From Sandaracinaceae bacterium (GTDB lineage Bacteria; Myxococcota_A; Polyangia; Polyangiales; Houyiibacteriaceae), in the NCBI GenBank assembly GCA_020633075.1, contig JACKEI010000002.1:62001-126000 (forward strand): a stretch of DNA of 64,000 nucleotides, written 5' to 3'. Of the stretch, positions 32,321 through 40,979 are shown piece by piece. Below the pieces are notes generated by a model that searched no databases, had not been told where the DNA came from, and saw only the letters and a program-made list of their open reading frames with translations. Position numbers and translations under genes: made by a program. The stretch's first letter is position 1. Each line of letters opens with the position of its first letter.

Positions 32321-35300
32321 TCAGTCCTCTTCCAGTGCTTCTTGGGCGGCGCGGATGCGCTCGCCGGGTGCGCGTGCGCGCGGCGCGAGCGTCTGCGCGT
32401 GTTCCCAGGTCCGAATCGCTTGGTCATGGCGGCCCATGAGCAGCAGCGCGTCCCCGATCAACAGCTGCCCCTCGATGCCGTCGCGCTCGAGGTCGCGCGC
32501 GCGCTCGGCCCAGCGCAGCGCGTCCGCCGCCTGCCCAGCGCCGAGGTACGTTCTCGCGATGCCGAGCGCCGCCTCCGTGCTGCGGGGCTGGATGTGCAGC
32601 GCCAGTCGATATCCCGCGAGGGCATCCTCGAGCTCGTCGCGGGAGAGCGCGCGGGACGCGCTGCGCAGACTGCTGCGGTAGCGTTCGACCGTGGCGCTCG
32701 CGCCAGCGTGCTCGTGCGGCATGGGTCCCGGGTCGATGGACGAGAGGCGTGGCGGCGACGGCGGCGTCGCTTCGGGTGCTGGCGCGGCGCTCCCCGAGCT
32801 CGAGCTCCCTGCTGCCGCGGCGCTGGCCGCGCCCGAACTCGCGCGTTGTCCGTCGGCGGCGCCGGCGGGCGGTGCGGGCGGCCGCAGCGCTGGTGCAGGG
32901 GCTGCTCCCGCGCTTGGAGGCGCTGCGGCGGCGGGGCGCGGCGTGGCCGCGGGCGCCGCCATGGAAGGGGCCGCTTCGGAGACGCCGGCCACGGGCGGGT
33001 CGCCTGCGACCGCGAAGGTGAACACCAGCGCGAAGCCGGCGAGCCCAGCGATGACCACGCTCAGCGCCAGGACCACGTGCTTGGCGGAGATACCCCGCTT
33101 GTGAGGAGCTGGCGCAGCGACGGCGACCTCGCCCCCCATAGGCAGCGGTAGGGCGATGCTGGACGACGAGAGCCGAGCTGGGCCCGCGCTGGAGGCCACG
33201 CTCGCGAGGGGCCGCGGCGGGACCGGCGGTGACGTGACGGGTGGCGCAGGCACTGCGCTGGTTGCGGCCGCAGCCGGTTGCGCCACCGCTCGAGCCGCCG
33301 CGCCCGACTGCGCGACCGAGACGGGCGGCGGCGCGGTGGTCACCGGAACGCCCGACGGTGCCGGTGGGGGCGGCGCCGAGCGGCGCGGGACGGCGAGGCC
33401 GGGGGGCGTTGGGAGCGCTGCTGCCGGCGGGGGGGGTGGCGGCGCGGAGGTGCGCGGCATGTGCGCTGGTGCGTCACGCGGGGCGGGCGGTCGGTGGGTC
33501 TTGGCGGCTGCTGGCGTCGGTGGCGGCGGGGGCAGCGAGCGCGCCACCCGCGCCGCTGCGGCGCTCGGAGCAGGAGGCGGGAGCGACTTCGCCGCGCGGC
33601 TCGGCGGGGGAGGGTGTGTCCCTCGACCGGGCGGCGGCGGCCGCGTCACGCTGCGGGGCGGCGGCGCGCCAGGGGACGTCGTGAGCTGTGTCCCCGTCGC
33701 GCCTGTCGCGCCTGTCGCGCCTGCCGTGCCGGTCGCGCCTGCCGTGCCGGTCGCGCCTGTCGTGCCTGCCGCGCCTGCCGCGCCTGCCGCGCCTTTCATG
33801 GCTGCCGGGCCGGTCGTCTTTGGTGGCGGTGGCGCGATGGGAGGCGCCCGCCGCGCCGTGACCGCTGCGGCCGCTGGGGACGCGCTCAGCGGCGCGCGTG
33901 GCGCGACGCGACTCAGGGGCGCAGGCGCCGGGGGGGCGCCAGGCGCAGGAGGCCGCCCCGCTGCGCGTGGCCCGCTCGCCGCTGGAACGCGTGCAACCCC
34001 TCGGGGGCGCGTGGGGCTCCCGTCGAGCGCGTCGTGGAGCCCACCTACCAGGTCTTCGAGCTCATCCACCAGCGCCTCGGTCTCGGTGCTGTTGCTGGGC
34101 TCACGCGTGCGTCCCGCGCGCGACGGCCGCGAGCTGCGGTCCGGGGGCGGAGGAGGCGCGGAGCGGCTGTGGGTCTGAGGGACTGGGCTCCCCTCGGCGT
34201 GTGCCGCTCGCACCGCCTCGTCGAGCGGCATTAGCATGTTGGCCTGCGAGGGGTGCTCTGCGGGGGTCACCTGGATGCGCCCCGAGCCCGCCACCAGCAG
34301 GCAGGCCATGGCGGCGGCGCCTTCGACCTTTCGCCCGTCGGGCAGCTGCGCGCTCGCTCCGGCCACCAGGCTCTCGGCCAGCGCGAGGTTGACTTGTGCG
34401 CCACCGCGTACCTTGCAGACCAGGTTCCAGGCGTCGCCCGTGGCCAGCAACACCCTCACGATGCGGGTGGGCCCAATCGCCTCGAGGCGCACGACGAACG
34501 GCTCTCGGCTCGCCGCCCTCGCCCTCAAGGCCGCCTCGGAGTCCGTCAGCCTCGCGATGTTCGCCGCCAGTCGCTCGATGCGAGGCGGCCCGTTGGCCGG
34601 GAGCAGCTCCTGGGTGTTCATGACCACCAGGGCCGCCCACCGCAGCTGCGGGTCGCTCCGCAGCCTCGCCACGGCCTCGAAGCCCCAGTGGTTGAGGCCT
34701 TCCTCGTCGATCAGGGCGACCTCCGGATCGAGATCACGCGCTCGGTCCCAGCCAGAGCCGTCCGCCGACACCACCACCACCAGCGCGTCACACGCTCGCA
34801 GCTCCTGGGCCAGGGCGTCCGCGACGGCCGGGTTGTTGGCGATCAGCAGGAAGCGTCGCCCCCGCAGCGCGGCGCGCGCGGAGCCCTCCTGCGTGCCCTC
34901 GACGTCCTCTGGCAGGAAGAGGGGCGCCAGCGGGGCCTCGTGAAAGGTGTACTGAAGCGGCTTCGCATCGGCGACCAGTGGCCGGACGCGCTCGATGAAC
35001 TGCCGGATGGCGTCCCGCATGGGCTGCCCGGCGCGGACCACGAAGCGCTCCGCGCGCTGCCCATCCACCTGCGACACCGACAGGATCCCGCTCTGCAGCT
35101 CGCGCCCCAGGATCTGCACGAGGTCATCCACCGACGCCTCGGCCAGCTCTCCGGCCTCGTGCACCTCGGGGTCGTCGTACAGCCGCTCCGCCAGCTCGAG
35201 GACCTCGCGTGCCATGGCGTGCGCGCTCGCGCCACGTGGCAGGATGGTCACCGCGCCGAGCTCGGAGGCGCGCAGCCGGGCCTCGAGGCTGTTGTCTGCA

Positions 35301-35566
35301 GCGAGCAGCGCGACCGGGCTCGACGCGATCAGCGGGTGGGCCTGGAGCTCGCGCACCAGCTGCGCGGCGCGCTCCGGCTGGGCGGCGCGACCGACGAAGA
35401 CCGTCAGGTCGGGCACGCTGGCGAGCACCGCCGCCACGGCCGAGTCGGCGTGCTGCTGCACCGTGACGTGCGCGCGCGTGCCCAGCGACGCGACCAAGGC
35501 GTCGAGCATGGTCTCCCCATCACCGAACAGCAGCAGCGTCGGTCGGTCGTCGTCGAGCAGGGTCAC
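32321..35566 (-). CDS. Large PATAN/REC-like protein with collagen-like linker and TPR
   Basis: The protein has 1081 residues from GTG at 35566, which has AGGA 7-10 bp upstream. Order: a REC-like domain (TLLLFGDGETMLDALV, VPDLTVFVGRA) at 1-130; a DUF4388/PATAN domain (SVDDLVQILGRELQSGILSV) at about 145-250; a second REC-like domain (RRFLLIANNPAVADALA) at about 255-375; a second PATAN-like piece to 480; a Pro/Ala-rich linker at 490-820; a membrane helix at about 826-852; and a TPR-like C-terminus from 945. The linker includes 12 Gly-Ala/Thr-X triplets. PATAN proteins are common in delta-proteobacterial signalling. An ATG at 35599 is an alternative start. It is divergent from the FKBP lipoprotein gene. 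Confidence 0.8.
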   Translation of the reverse strand: MTLLDDDRPTLLLFGDGETMLDALVASLGTRAHVTVQQHADSAVAAVLASVPDLTVFVGRAAQPERAAQLVRELQAHPLIASSPVALLAADNSLEARLRASELGAVTILPRGASAHAMAREVLELAERLYDDPEVHEAGELAEASVDDLVQILGRELQSGILSVSQVDGQRAERFVVRAGQPMRDAIRQFIERVRPLVADAKPLQYTFHEAPLAPLFLPEDVEGTQEGSARAALRGRRFLLIANNPAVADALAQELRACDALVVVVSADGSGWDRARDLDPEVALIDEEGLNHWGFEAVARLRSDPQLRWAALVVMNTQELLPANGPPRIERLAANIARLTDSEAALRARAASREPFVVRLEAIGPTRIVRVLLATGDAWNLVCKVRGGAQVNLALAESLVAGASAQLPDGRKVEGAAAMACLLVAGSGRIQVTPAEHPSQANMLMPLDEAVRAAHAEGSPVPQTHSRSAPPPPPDRSSRPSRAGRTREPSNSTETEALVDELEDLVGGLHDALDGSPTRPRGVARVPAASGPRAAGRPPAPGAPPAPAPLSRVAPRAPLSASPAAAAVTARRAPPIAPPPPKTTGPAAMKGAAGAAGAAGTTGATGTAGATGTAGATGATGATGTQLTTSPGAPPPRSVTRPPPPGRGTHPPPPSRAAKSLPPPAPSAAAARVARSLPPPPPTPAAAKTHRPPAPRDAPAHMPRTSAPPPPPPAAALPTPPGLAVPRRSAPPPPAPSGVPVTTAPPPVSVAQSGAAARAVAQPAAAATSAVPAPPVTSPPVPPRPLASVASSAGPARLSSSSIALPLPMGGEVAVAAPAPHKRGISAKHVVLALSVVIAGLAGFALVFTFAVAGDPPVAGVSEAAPSMAAPAATPRPAAAAPPSAGAAPAPALRPPAPPAGAADGQRASSGAASAAAAGSSSSGSAAPAPEATPPSPPRLSSIDPGPMPHEHAGASATVERYRSSLRSASRALSRDELEDALAGYRLALHIQPRSTEAALGIARTYLGAGQAADALRWAERARDLERDGIEGQLLIGDALLLMGRHDQAIRTWEHAQTLAPRARAPGERIRAAQEALEED
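33686..33793 (-). repeat. Collagen-like Gly-X-Y triplets in the PATAN protein linker
   Basis: This DNA segment encodes 12 perfect Gly-X-Y triplets (GAA three times, then GTT, GAT, GTA, GAT, GTA, GAT three times, GTQ) at about residues 592-627. The DNA is a 9-bp-like repeat of gtcgcgcct units. Pro is lacking in X and Y, so a stable triple helix is unlikely; it may be a flexible spacer or a slippage product. Confidence 0.75.
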
Positions 35567-35680
35567 GCGGATTCCTGGGCCGATGGTAGCGAGCCACATC
35601 ACAATTTGGAAAAGCTTTGCCAGCCAGCCCCCCGAGCGGGCGTCTCGACATCCCCCGCGCGTTCGGGTACCAAGCGCCCC

Positions 35681-36661
35681 ATGTCGTTCATTGCACGCAC
35701 CCCCTCTGCGCTCGGTCTGGCCGTGGCGCTCGTCGTCTTGTCCGCAGGCTGCCGCGCCAACCGCAACGACGGTCTCGGCGACACGGCGGAAGGGACCGCG
35801 AACGCGGCGCCCCGCGGTCCGCGCGCCCAGGCTCACGAGGACCCACCGCAGGCCCAGAACGCAGGCGCCGCGGCCGCCGCAGCCCAGGCCGAAGCGCCCG
35901 CCGAGGAGGCCCCAGCGGCCCCGGCCGGGCTCCCTGCACCCGACGACGTGGCCGCCCCGCCCGCCAACGCCCAGCGCACCGAGTCGGGCCTCGCCTCGCG
36001 CGTGCTCGAGCGTGGCCGTGGCACACAGCACCCGACCGCGCAGGACGTGGTCATCGTGCACTACACGGGCTGGACGACCGACGGTGAGATGTTCGACTCG
36101 AGCGTCCAGCGCGGCGTCCCCATCTCCTTCCCGCTGCGCGGCGTGATCCCCGGCTGGACCGAGGGCGTCCAGCTCATGGTGGTCGGCGAGACTCGCCGCC
36201 TGTGGATTCCGGAGGAGATGGCCTACCGTGGCATGCCGGGTCGCCCGGCTGGGATGTTGGTCTTCGACGTGCAGCTGCTCGGCATCGAGACCGTGCCCCC
36301 CGTCACGCCCGACAACGTGGCGGCTGCCCCTCGCAACGCGGAGCGCACGGCGAGCGGCATCGCCTCGGTGGTGCTGCAACCCGGGACGGGCACGGAGCAC
36401 CCCACGGCGGCCAGCACGGTCAGCGTGCACTACAGCGGCTGGACCACGGACGGGCAGATGTTCGACTCGTCGCTGCGGCGTGGTCGTGAGGCCAGCTTCC
36501 CCCTCAGCGGCGTGATCCCCGGCTGGACCGAGGGCGTGCAGCTGATGGTGCCGGGTGAGAAGCGCCGCTTCTGGATCCCGGGCAACCTCGCCTACGATGG
36601 TCAGCCGGGGCGTCCCCAGGGCACGCTCGTGTTCGACATCACCCTCATCTCCATCCAGTGA
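35681..36661 (+). CDS. Tandem FKBP-type peptidyl-prolyl isomerase lipoprotein
   Basis: The protein has 326 residues with an N-terminal signal ending LSAGC and an Ala/Pro-rich linker. Two FKBP domains follow, at about residues 95-195 and 225-326, each with VHYTGWTTDGEMFDSS or VHYSGWTTDGQMFDSS, GVIPGWTEGVQLM and the pattern RLWIPEEMAY or RFWIPGNLAY; the FK506-pocket aromatics are mostly present. They catalyse Xaa-Pro isomerisation, here on exported proteins. Duplication inside one lipoprotein is unusual among FKBPs. A nearby ettA gene follows after 14 bp. Confidence 0.88.
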   Translation: MSFIARTPSALGLAVALVVLSAGCRANRNDGLGDTAEGTANAAPRGPRAQAHEDPPQAQNAGAAAAAAQAEAPAEEAPAAPAGLPAPDDVAAPPANAQRTESGLASRVLERGRGTQHPTAQDVVIVHYTGWTTDGEMFDSSVQRGVPISFPLRGVIPGWTEGVQLMVVGETRRLWIPEEMAYRGMPGRPAGMLVFDVQLLGIETVPPVTPDNVAAAPRNAERTASGIASVVLQPGTGTEHPTAASTVSVHYSGWTTDGQMFDSSLRRGREASFPLSGVIPGWTEGVQLMVPGEKRRFWIPGNLAYDGQPGRPQGTLVFDITLISIQ

Positions 36662-36675
36662 GCTAGGAGCCCGCC

Positions 36676-38352
36676 ATGGCCGACTACATTTTCACGATGC
36701 AGGGGGTGACCAAGGTCCACCCCCCGGACAAGAAGGTCGTCGAGAACCTCTACCTCTCGTTCCTGCCCGGGGCGAAGATCGGGGTCATCGGCGTCAACGG
36801 CACCGGTAAGTCGACCGTGCTGCGCATCATGGCGGGCGTGGACACCAACTTCACCGGCGAAGCCTGGAAGCGCGCTGGGCTGACGGTGGGCTACCTCGAG
36901 CAAGAGCCCAACCTCGGGGACGCCAAGACCGTACGAGAGGCCGTGGAGCAGGGGGTCAAGCCCATCCGCGACCTCCTGAACGAGTTCGAGGAGCTGAGCC
37001 TCAAGTTCGCCGAGCCCATGAGCGACGAGGCGATGAACAAGCTGCTGGAGAAGCAGGGGGCCCTCCAAGACAAGATCGACGCGGCGGACGGCTGGAACCT
37101 CGAGCACACCCTCGAGCTGGCGATGGACGCCCTGCGCCTGCCGCCCGCAGACGCCGACCCCAAGGTGCTGAGCGGCGGCGAGAAGCGTCGCGTGGCCCTC
37201 TGCCGCCTGCTCCTCGAGAAGCCCGACATGCTGCTGCTGGACGAGCCCACCAACCACCTCGACGCCGAGAGCGTCGCGTGGCTCCAGGGTCACCTGCAGG
37301 CGTACCCGGGGGCCGTCATCCTGGTCACGCACGACCGCTACTTCCTCGACAACATCGTCGACTGGATCCTGGAGCTGGACCACGGCAAGGCCTTTCCCTT
37401 CAAGGGCAACTACTCGGAGTGGCTGGACAACAAGCAGCAGCGCCTCGAGAAGGAGGAGAAGTCCGACAGCGCCCGGCGCCGCAAGATCGAGCGTGAGCTG
37501 GAGTGGGTGCGGGCGTCGCCCAAGGCGCGGCAGGCCAAGAGCAAGGCGCGCGTCGCCGCGTTCGACACGCTGGTGGCCGAGGCCGGCCGCGACCAGCGTG
37601 ACACCACCGAGATCCGCATCCCGCCCGGGCCGCGTCTGGGCCGCAAGGTCATCGAGGTCAACGGCATCAAGAAGGCCTACGGCGACAACCTGCTGTACGA
37701 GGACCTCAGCTTCTCCGTGCCTCCCGGCGCCATCCTCGGCATCGTGGGCGCCAACGGCGCCGGCAAGACCACGCTCTTCCGCATGTTGGTCGGCCAAGAG
37801 CAGCCCGACGCCGGCAACATCGAGGTCGGCGAGACGGTGAAGCTCAGCTACGTGGACCAGAGCCGCGGGGACCTCAACGACGCCGCGTCCGTGTACGACG
37901 AGATCGCCGGGGGCGCCGAGGAGATCGACGTGGGGGGTCGCACGGTGCGCTCACGTCAGTACGTGGGCTGGTTCAACTTCAAGGGCAGCGACCAACAGAA
38001 GAAGGTCGGCGCGCTGTCCGGCGGCGAGCGCAACCGCGTTCACCTGGCCAAGCTGCTGCGCAGCGGCGGCAACGTGTTGCTGCTGGACGAGCCCACCAAC
38101 GACATCGACGTGGAGACGCTGCAGTCTCTGGAGCAGGCGCTGCTGGAGTTCCCCGGCTGCTGCCTGATCGTCAGCCATGATCGCTGGTACCTGGACCGCC
38201 TCTGCACGCACATCCTCGGCTTCGAGGGCGACAGCCGCGTGGTGTTCTTCGAGGGCGGCTACTCGGACTACGCCGCAGACAAGAAGAAGCGCCTCGGTGA
38301 CGACGCGGACATCCCGCGCCGCATCAAGTACCGCAAGCTGACGCGCGCTTGA
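36676..38352 (+). CDS. ettA: Energy-dependent translational throttle EttA (ABC-F)
   Basis: The 558-residue protein has two ABC domains and no membrane part. Domain 1: VNGTGKST, LSGGEKRRVAL, LLLDEPTNHLD. Domain 2: GANGAGKTT, LSGGERNRVHL, LLLDEPTNDID. The N-terminus (YIFTMQGVTKVHPPDKKVVE) and length are those of EttA, which binds the ribosomal E site and gates elongation according to ATP/ADP. A good ribosome site (TAGGAG) lies 9 bp before the ATG. The hrpB gene follows after 7 bp. Confidence 0.94.
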   Translation: MADYIFTMQGVTKVHPPDKKVVENLYLSFLPGAKIGVIGVNGTGKSTVLRIMAGVDTNFTGEAWKRAGLTVGYLEQEPNLGDAKTVREAVEQGVKPIRDLLNEFEELSLKFAEPMSDEAMNKLLEKQGALQDKIDAADGWNLEHTLELAMDALRLPPADADPKVLSGGEKRRVALCRLLLEKPDMLLLDEPTNHLDAESVAWLQGHLQAYPGAVILVTHDRYFLDNIVDWILELDHGKAFPFKGNYSEWLDNKQQRLEKEEKSDSARRRKIERELEWVRASPKARQAKSKARVAAFDTLVAEAGRDQRDTTEIRIPPGPRLGRKVIEVNGIKKAYGDNLLYEDLSFSVPPGAILGIVGANGAGKTTLFRMLVGQEQPDAGNIEVGETVKLSYVDQSRGDLNDAASVYDEIAGGAEEIDVGGRTVRSRQYVGWFNFKGSDQQKKVGALSGGERNRVHLAKLLRSGGNVLLLDEPTNDIDVETLQSLEQALLEFPGCCLIVSHDRWYLDRLCTHILGFEGDSRVVFFEGGYSDYAADKKKRLGDDADIPRRIKYRKLTRA

Positions 38353-38359
38353 CGCGGAC

Positions 38360-40915
38360 GTGACGCACTCACCCCACCGTCGCGGCCTCCCGCCGCTCCC
38401 CGTGGACGACCTGCTCGGGTCGATCACCGGGGCGCTGCGCGCGCAGGGGGCGGTGGTGATCGTCGCCGAGCCCGGCGCGGGCAAGACCACGCGCGTGCCT
38501 CCGGCGCTCCTGTCGCTGGGGCGTGACGAAGGGCGCGAGGGCGAGGTCTGGGTGCTGGAGCCACGCCGCCTGGCGGCGCGCATGGCCGCCGCGCGCGTGG
38601 CCGAGGAGCTGGGCGAGGCGCTGGGTGAGACCGTCGGCGTGCAGGTGCGCTTCGAGACGCTGGCAGGGCCGCGCACGCGCCTGCGCTTCGTGACCGAGGG
38701 GGTGCTGCTCCGCCGGCTCGCCGACGACCCGACCCTGCGGGGCATCGACGCCGTGGTCTTCGACGAGTTCCACGAGCGCAGCGTCTCGTCGGACCTGGGC
38801 CTCGCGCTCACCCGCCACGCGCGCGCCACCTCGCGGCCCGAGCTGCGCGTGGTGGTCATGAGCGCCACGCTGGACCCCGAGCCCGTCGCGGCCTTTCTGG
38901 ACGCTGCGGTGGTGCGCGTCCCCGGGCGCGAGTTCCCCGTGGACGTGCGCTTCGCAGAGCGCGAGGACCCGCGTCCCCTCGAGGAGCGCGTGGCGGGTGG
39001 TGTGCGCCGCGCCCTCGCGCAGACGCCGGGCGACGTGCTGGTCTTCCTGCCGGGCGCGGCCGAGATCCGCCGCGCGGCCGAGCGCTGCCGTGAGGTGGTG
39101 GAGCACGCGGGCGGGGAGCTGGCCCTGCTGCACGGGGACCTGCCCGCGCGCGAGCAGGACCAGGCCGTGCGCGCCAGCGCTCGCCGCAAGGTCATCCTGT
39201 CCACCAACGTGGCCGAGAGCTCGGTGACCATCCCCACCGTCACGCACGTCATCGACAGCGGCCTCGCCCGCGTCGCGCGTCACGAGGCCTGGACTGGCCT
39301 CAGCAGCCTGGTGACGGACCGCGTCAGTCGCGCGCGCGCCGTGCAGCGCTCCGGGCGCGCCGGGCGCGTGCAGGCCGGCACCTGCGAGCGCCTCTACACG
39401 CGCCACGACTTCGACGCGCGTGACGCCCAGGACGCCCCCGAGGTAGCACGGGCCGAGCTCGCCGAGGCGACGCTGCTGCTGGTGACGCTCGGTCACGACC
39501 CGCGCACCTTCGCGTACTACGAGGCGCCCCCCGAGGCGTCGCGCCGCGCCGCCTTCGAGCTGCTCGAGCGCCTGGGGGCCATCGACCTCGGCGGCGCCGG
39601 CTGCGCGCCCACGACCGTCGGCAAGCGCCTCGCGGCGCTGCCCACACACCCACGGCTGGGGCGCCTGGTGCTGGAGGCCGGCGCGCGCGGGGCGGGCGCG
39701 CGCGGGGCGCTGATGGCGGCGCTCGTGGCGGAGAGAGACATCCGGCGCCGTGGTCGCGCGTCACTCACCGCGCACGGCGAGCGCGGACGCGCCAGCTCAC
39801 GCGTCGAGGACAGCGACGTGGTGGAGCAGCTCGAGGCCTTCGAGGAGGCCGAGGCTCATGGCTTCTCGGCGGGTGTGTTGCGCCGCCTCGAGCTCGACCC
39901 GGCGCTGGTCCACACCGTGCGCCAGAGCCGTGATCAGCTGGCGCGCGCGCTGCGCCTGCCTCGGGCACCCGACGCCTCTCTGGATGACGAGCGCGCAGCC
40001 CTCGCCCGCGCCGTGCTGGTCGGCTTTCCGGACCGGGTCGGCAAGCGCCGCGAGGCGGGGCGCCCGGCCGTGGTGTTCGCAGGCGGCGGCAGCGGGGAGC
40101 TGTCGCCCGAGAGCGTCGTGCGTGAGGCAGCCTTCATGGTGTGCGTCGACGCACGCCGGCAGGGCCCCCGCACCGTGATCGAGCGCGCCAGCGCCATCGA
40201 CGCGGAGGACCTGCTGGACGCCTTCCCGGAGCGCGTGGAGAGCTACGTCGAGACCCGCTTCGACGCCCGCCGCGAGCAGGTCGAGCAAGTCGCAGGGCTG
40301 CGCTACGACGGCTTGGTCCTCGACGAGAGCGTCCGGCGAGACCCCACGGGCGACGAGGTGGCCGAGACCCTGGCGCGCGCCGCGCTCACGGCCGGGTTGC
40401 ATCGCTTCGTGGACATGGACGCGCTCACGGCGCTCCAGCACCGTGTTCAGTTTGCGCGTGGCCATGGGGTCGACACACCCGCCGTCGACGACGCACGCGT
40501 CGAGGAGGCCCTGCGTCTTCTGTGCACCGGCCGCCGCACCTTCGCCGACCTCAAGGCGCTGCCGCTGGTGCCGACGCTGCTCGGCATGCTCCCGCCCGCA
40601 GCGCGCAGGGCGCTCGACCAGGTGGCCCCCGAGACGGTGTCGTTGCCCGGGCGGGCGCGCGTCCCGCTGAACTACGAGGCCGAGCGAGACCCGTGGATCG
40701 CGTCGCGCATGCAGGATTTCTACGGCCTCAGCAACGGCCCCCGCGTGGCCCGCGGCGAGGTGCCCGTGGTGCTCCACCTGCTGGCCCCGAATCGCCGCGC
40801 GGTGCAGGTCACGACGGACCTCGCGGGCTTCTGGCAGCGGCACTACCCGAGGCTCGCGTCGGAGCTCCGCCGCCGCTATCCGCGGCACTCGTTTCCCGAG
40901 GACCCAGCCTCGTGA
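38360..40915 (+). CDS. hrpB: ATP-dependent helicase HrpB
   Basis: The protein has 851 residues from GTG. DExH helicase motifs: EPGAGKTTRVPPALL (I), EPRRLAARMAA (Ia), FDEFHERS (II, DEFH), VVMSATLD (III), LSTNVAESSVTIP (IV/V) and VQRSGRAGRVQAG (VI). The C-terminal region continues through the HrpB-specific domain (MQDFYGLSNGPRVA) to the end. HrpB is a putative RNA helicase with no firmly established role. It lies 7 bp after ettA, and the two are likely co-transcribed. Confidence 0.93.
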   Translation: MTHSPHRRGLPPLPVDDLLGSITGALRAQGAVVIVAEPGAGKTTRVPPALLSLGRDEGREGEVWVLEPRRLAARMAAARVAEELGEALGETVGVQVRFETLAGPRTRLRFVTEGVLLRRLADDPTLRGIDAVVFDEFHERSVSSDLGLALTRHARATSRPELRVVVMSATLDPEPVAAFLDAAVVRVPGREFPVDVRFAEREDPRPLEERVAGGVRRALAQTPGDVLVFLPGAAEIRRAAERCREVVEHAGGELALLHGDLPAREQDQAVRASARRKVILSTNVAESSVTIPTVTHVIDSGLARVARHEAWTGLSSLVTDRVSRARAVQRSGRAGRVQAGTCERLYTRHDFDARDAQDAPEVARAELAEATLLLVTLGHDPRTFAYYEAPPEASRRAAFELLERLGAIDLGGAGCAPTTVGKRLAALPTHPRLGRLVLEAGARGAGARGALMAALVAERDIRRRGRASLTAHGERGRASSRVEDSDVVEQLEAFEEAEAHGFSAGVLRRLELDPALVHTVRQSRDQLARALRLPRAPDASLDDERAALARAVLVGFPDRVGKRREAGRPAVVFAGGGSGELSPESVVREAAFMVCVDARRQGPRTVIERASAIDAEDLLDAFPERVESYVETRFDARREQVEQVAGLRYDGLVLDESVRRDPTGDEVAETLARAALTAGLHRFVDMDALTALQHRVQFARGHGVDTPAVDDARVEEALRLLCTGRRTFADLKALPLVPTLLGMLPPAARRALDQVAPETVSLPGRARVPLNYEAERDPWIASRMQDFYGLSNGPRVARGEVPVVLHLLAPNRRAVQVTTDLAGFWQRHYPRLASELRRRYPRHSFPEDPAS

Positions 40916-40979
40916 AGTGCATCGTCCGCGCTCGGCAATCATTGACACTTTCCGTCCACGACGCGACCATGAGCGCCCC

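Noticed and set aside
33686..33793. Genuine collagen triple helix
   Set aside because: Only 12 triplets and no Pro in X or Y positions; more likely a flexible spacer produced by repeat slippage.
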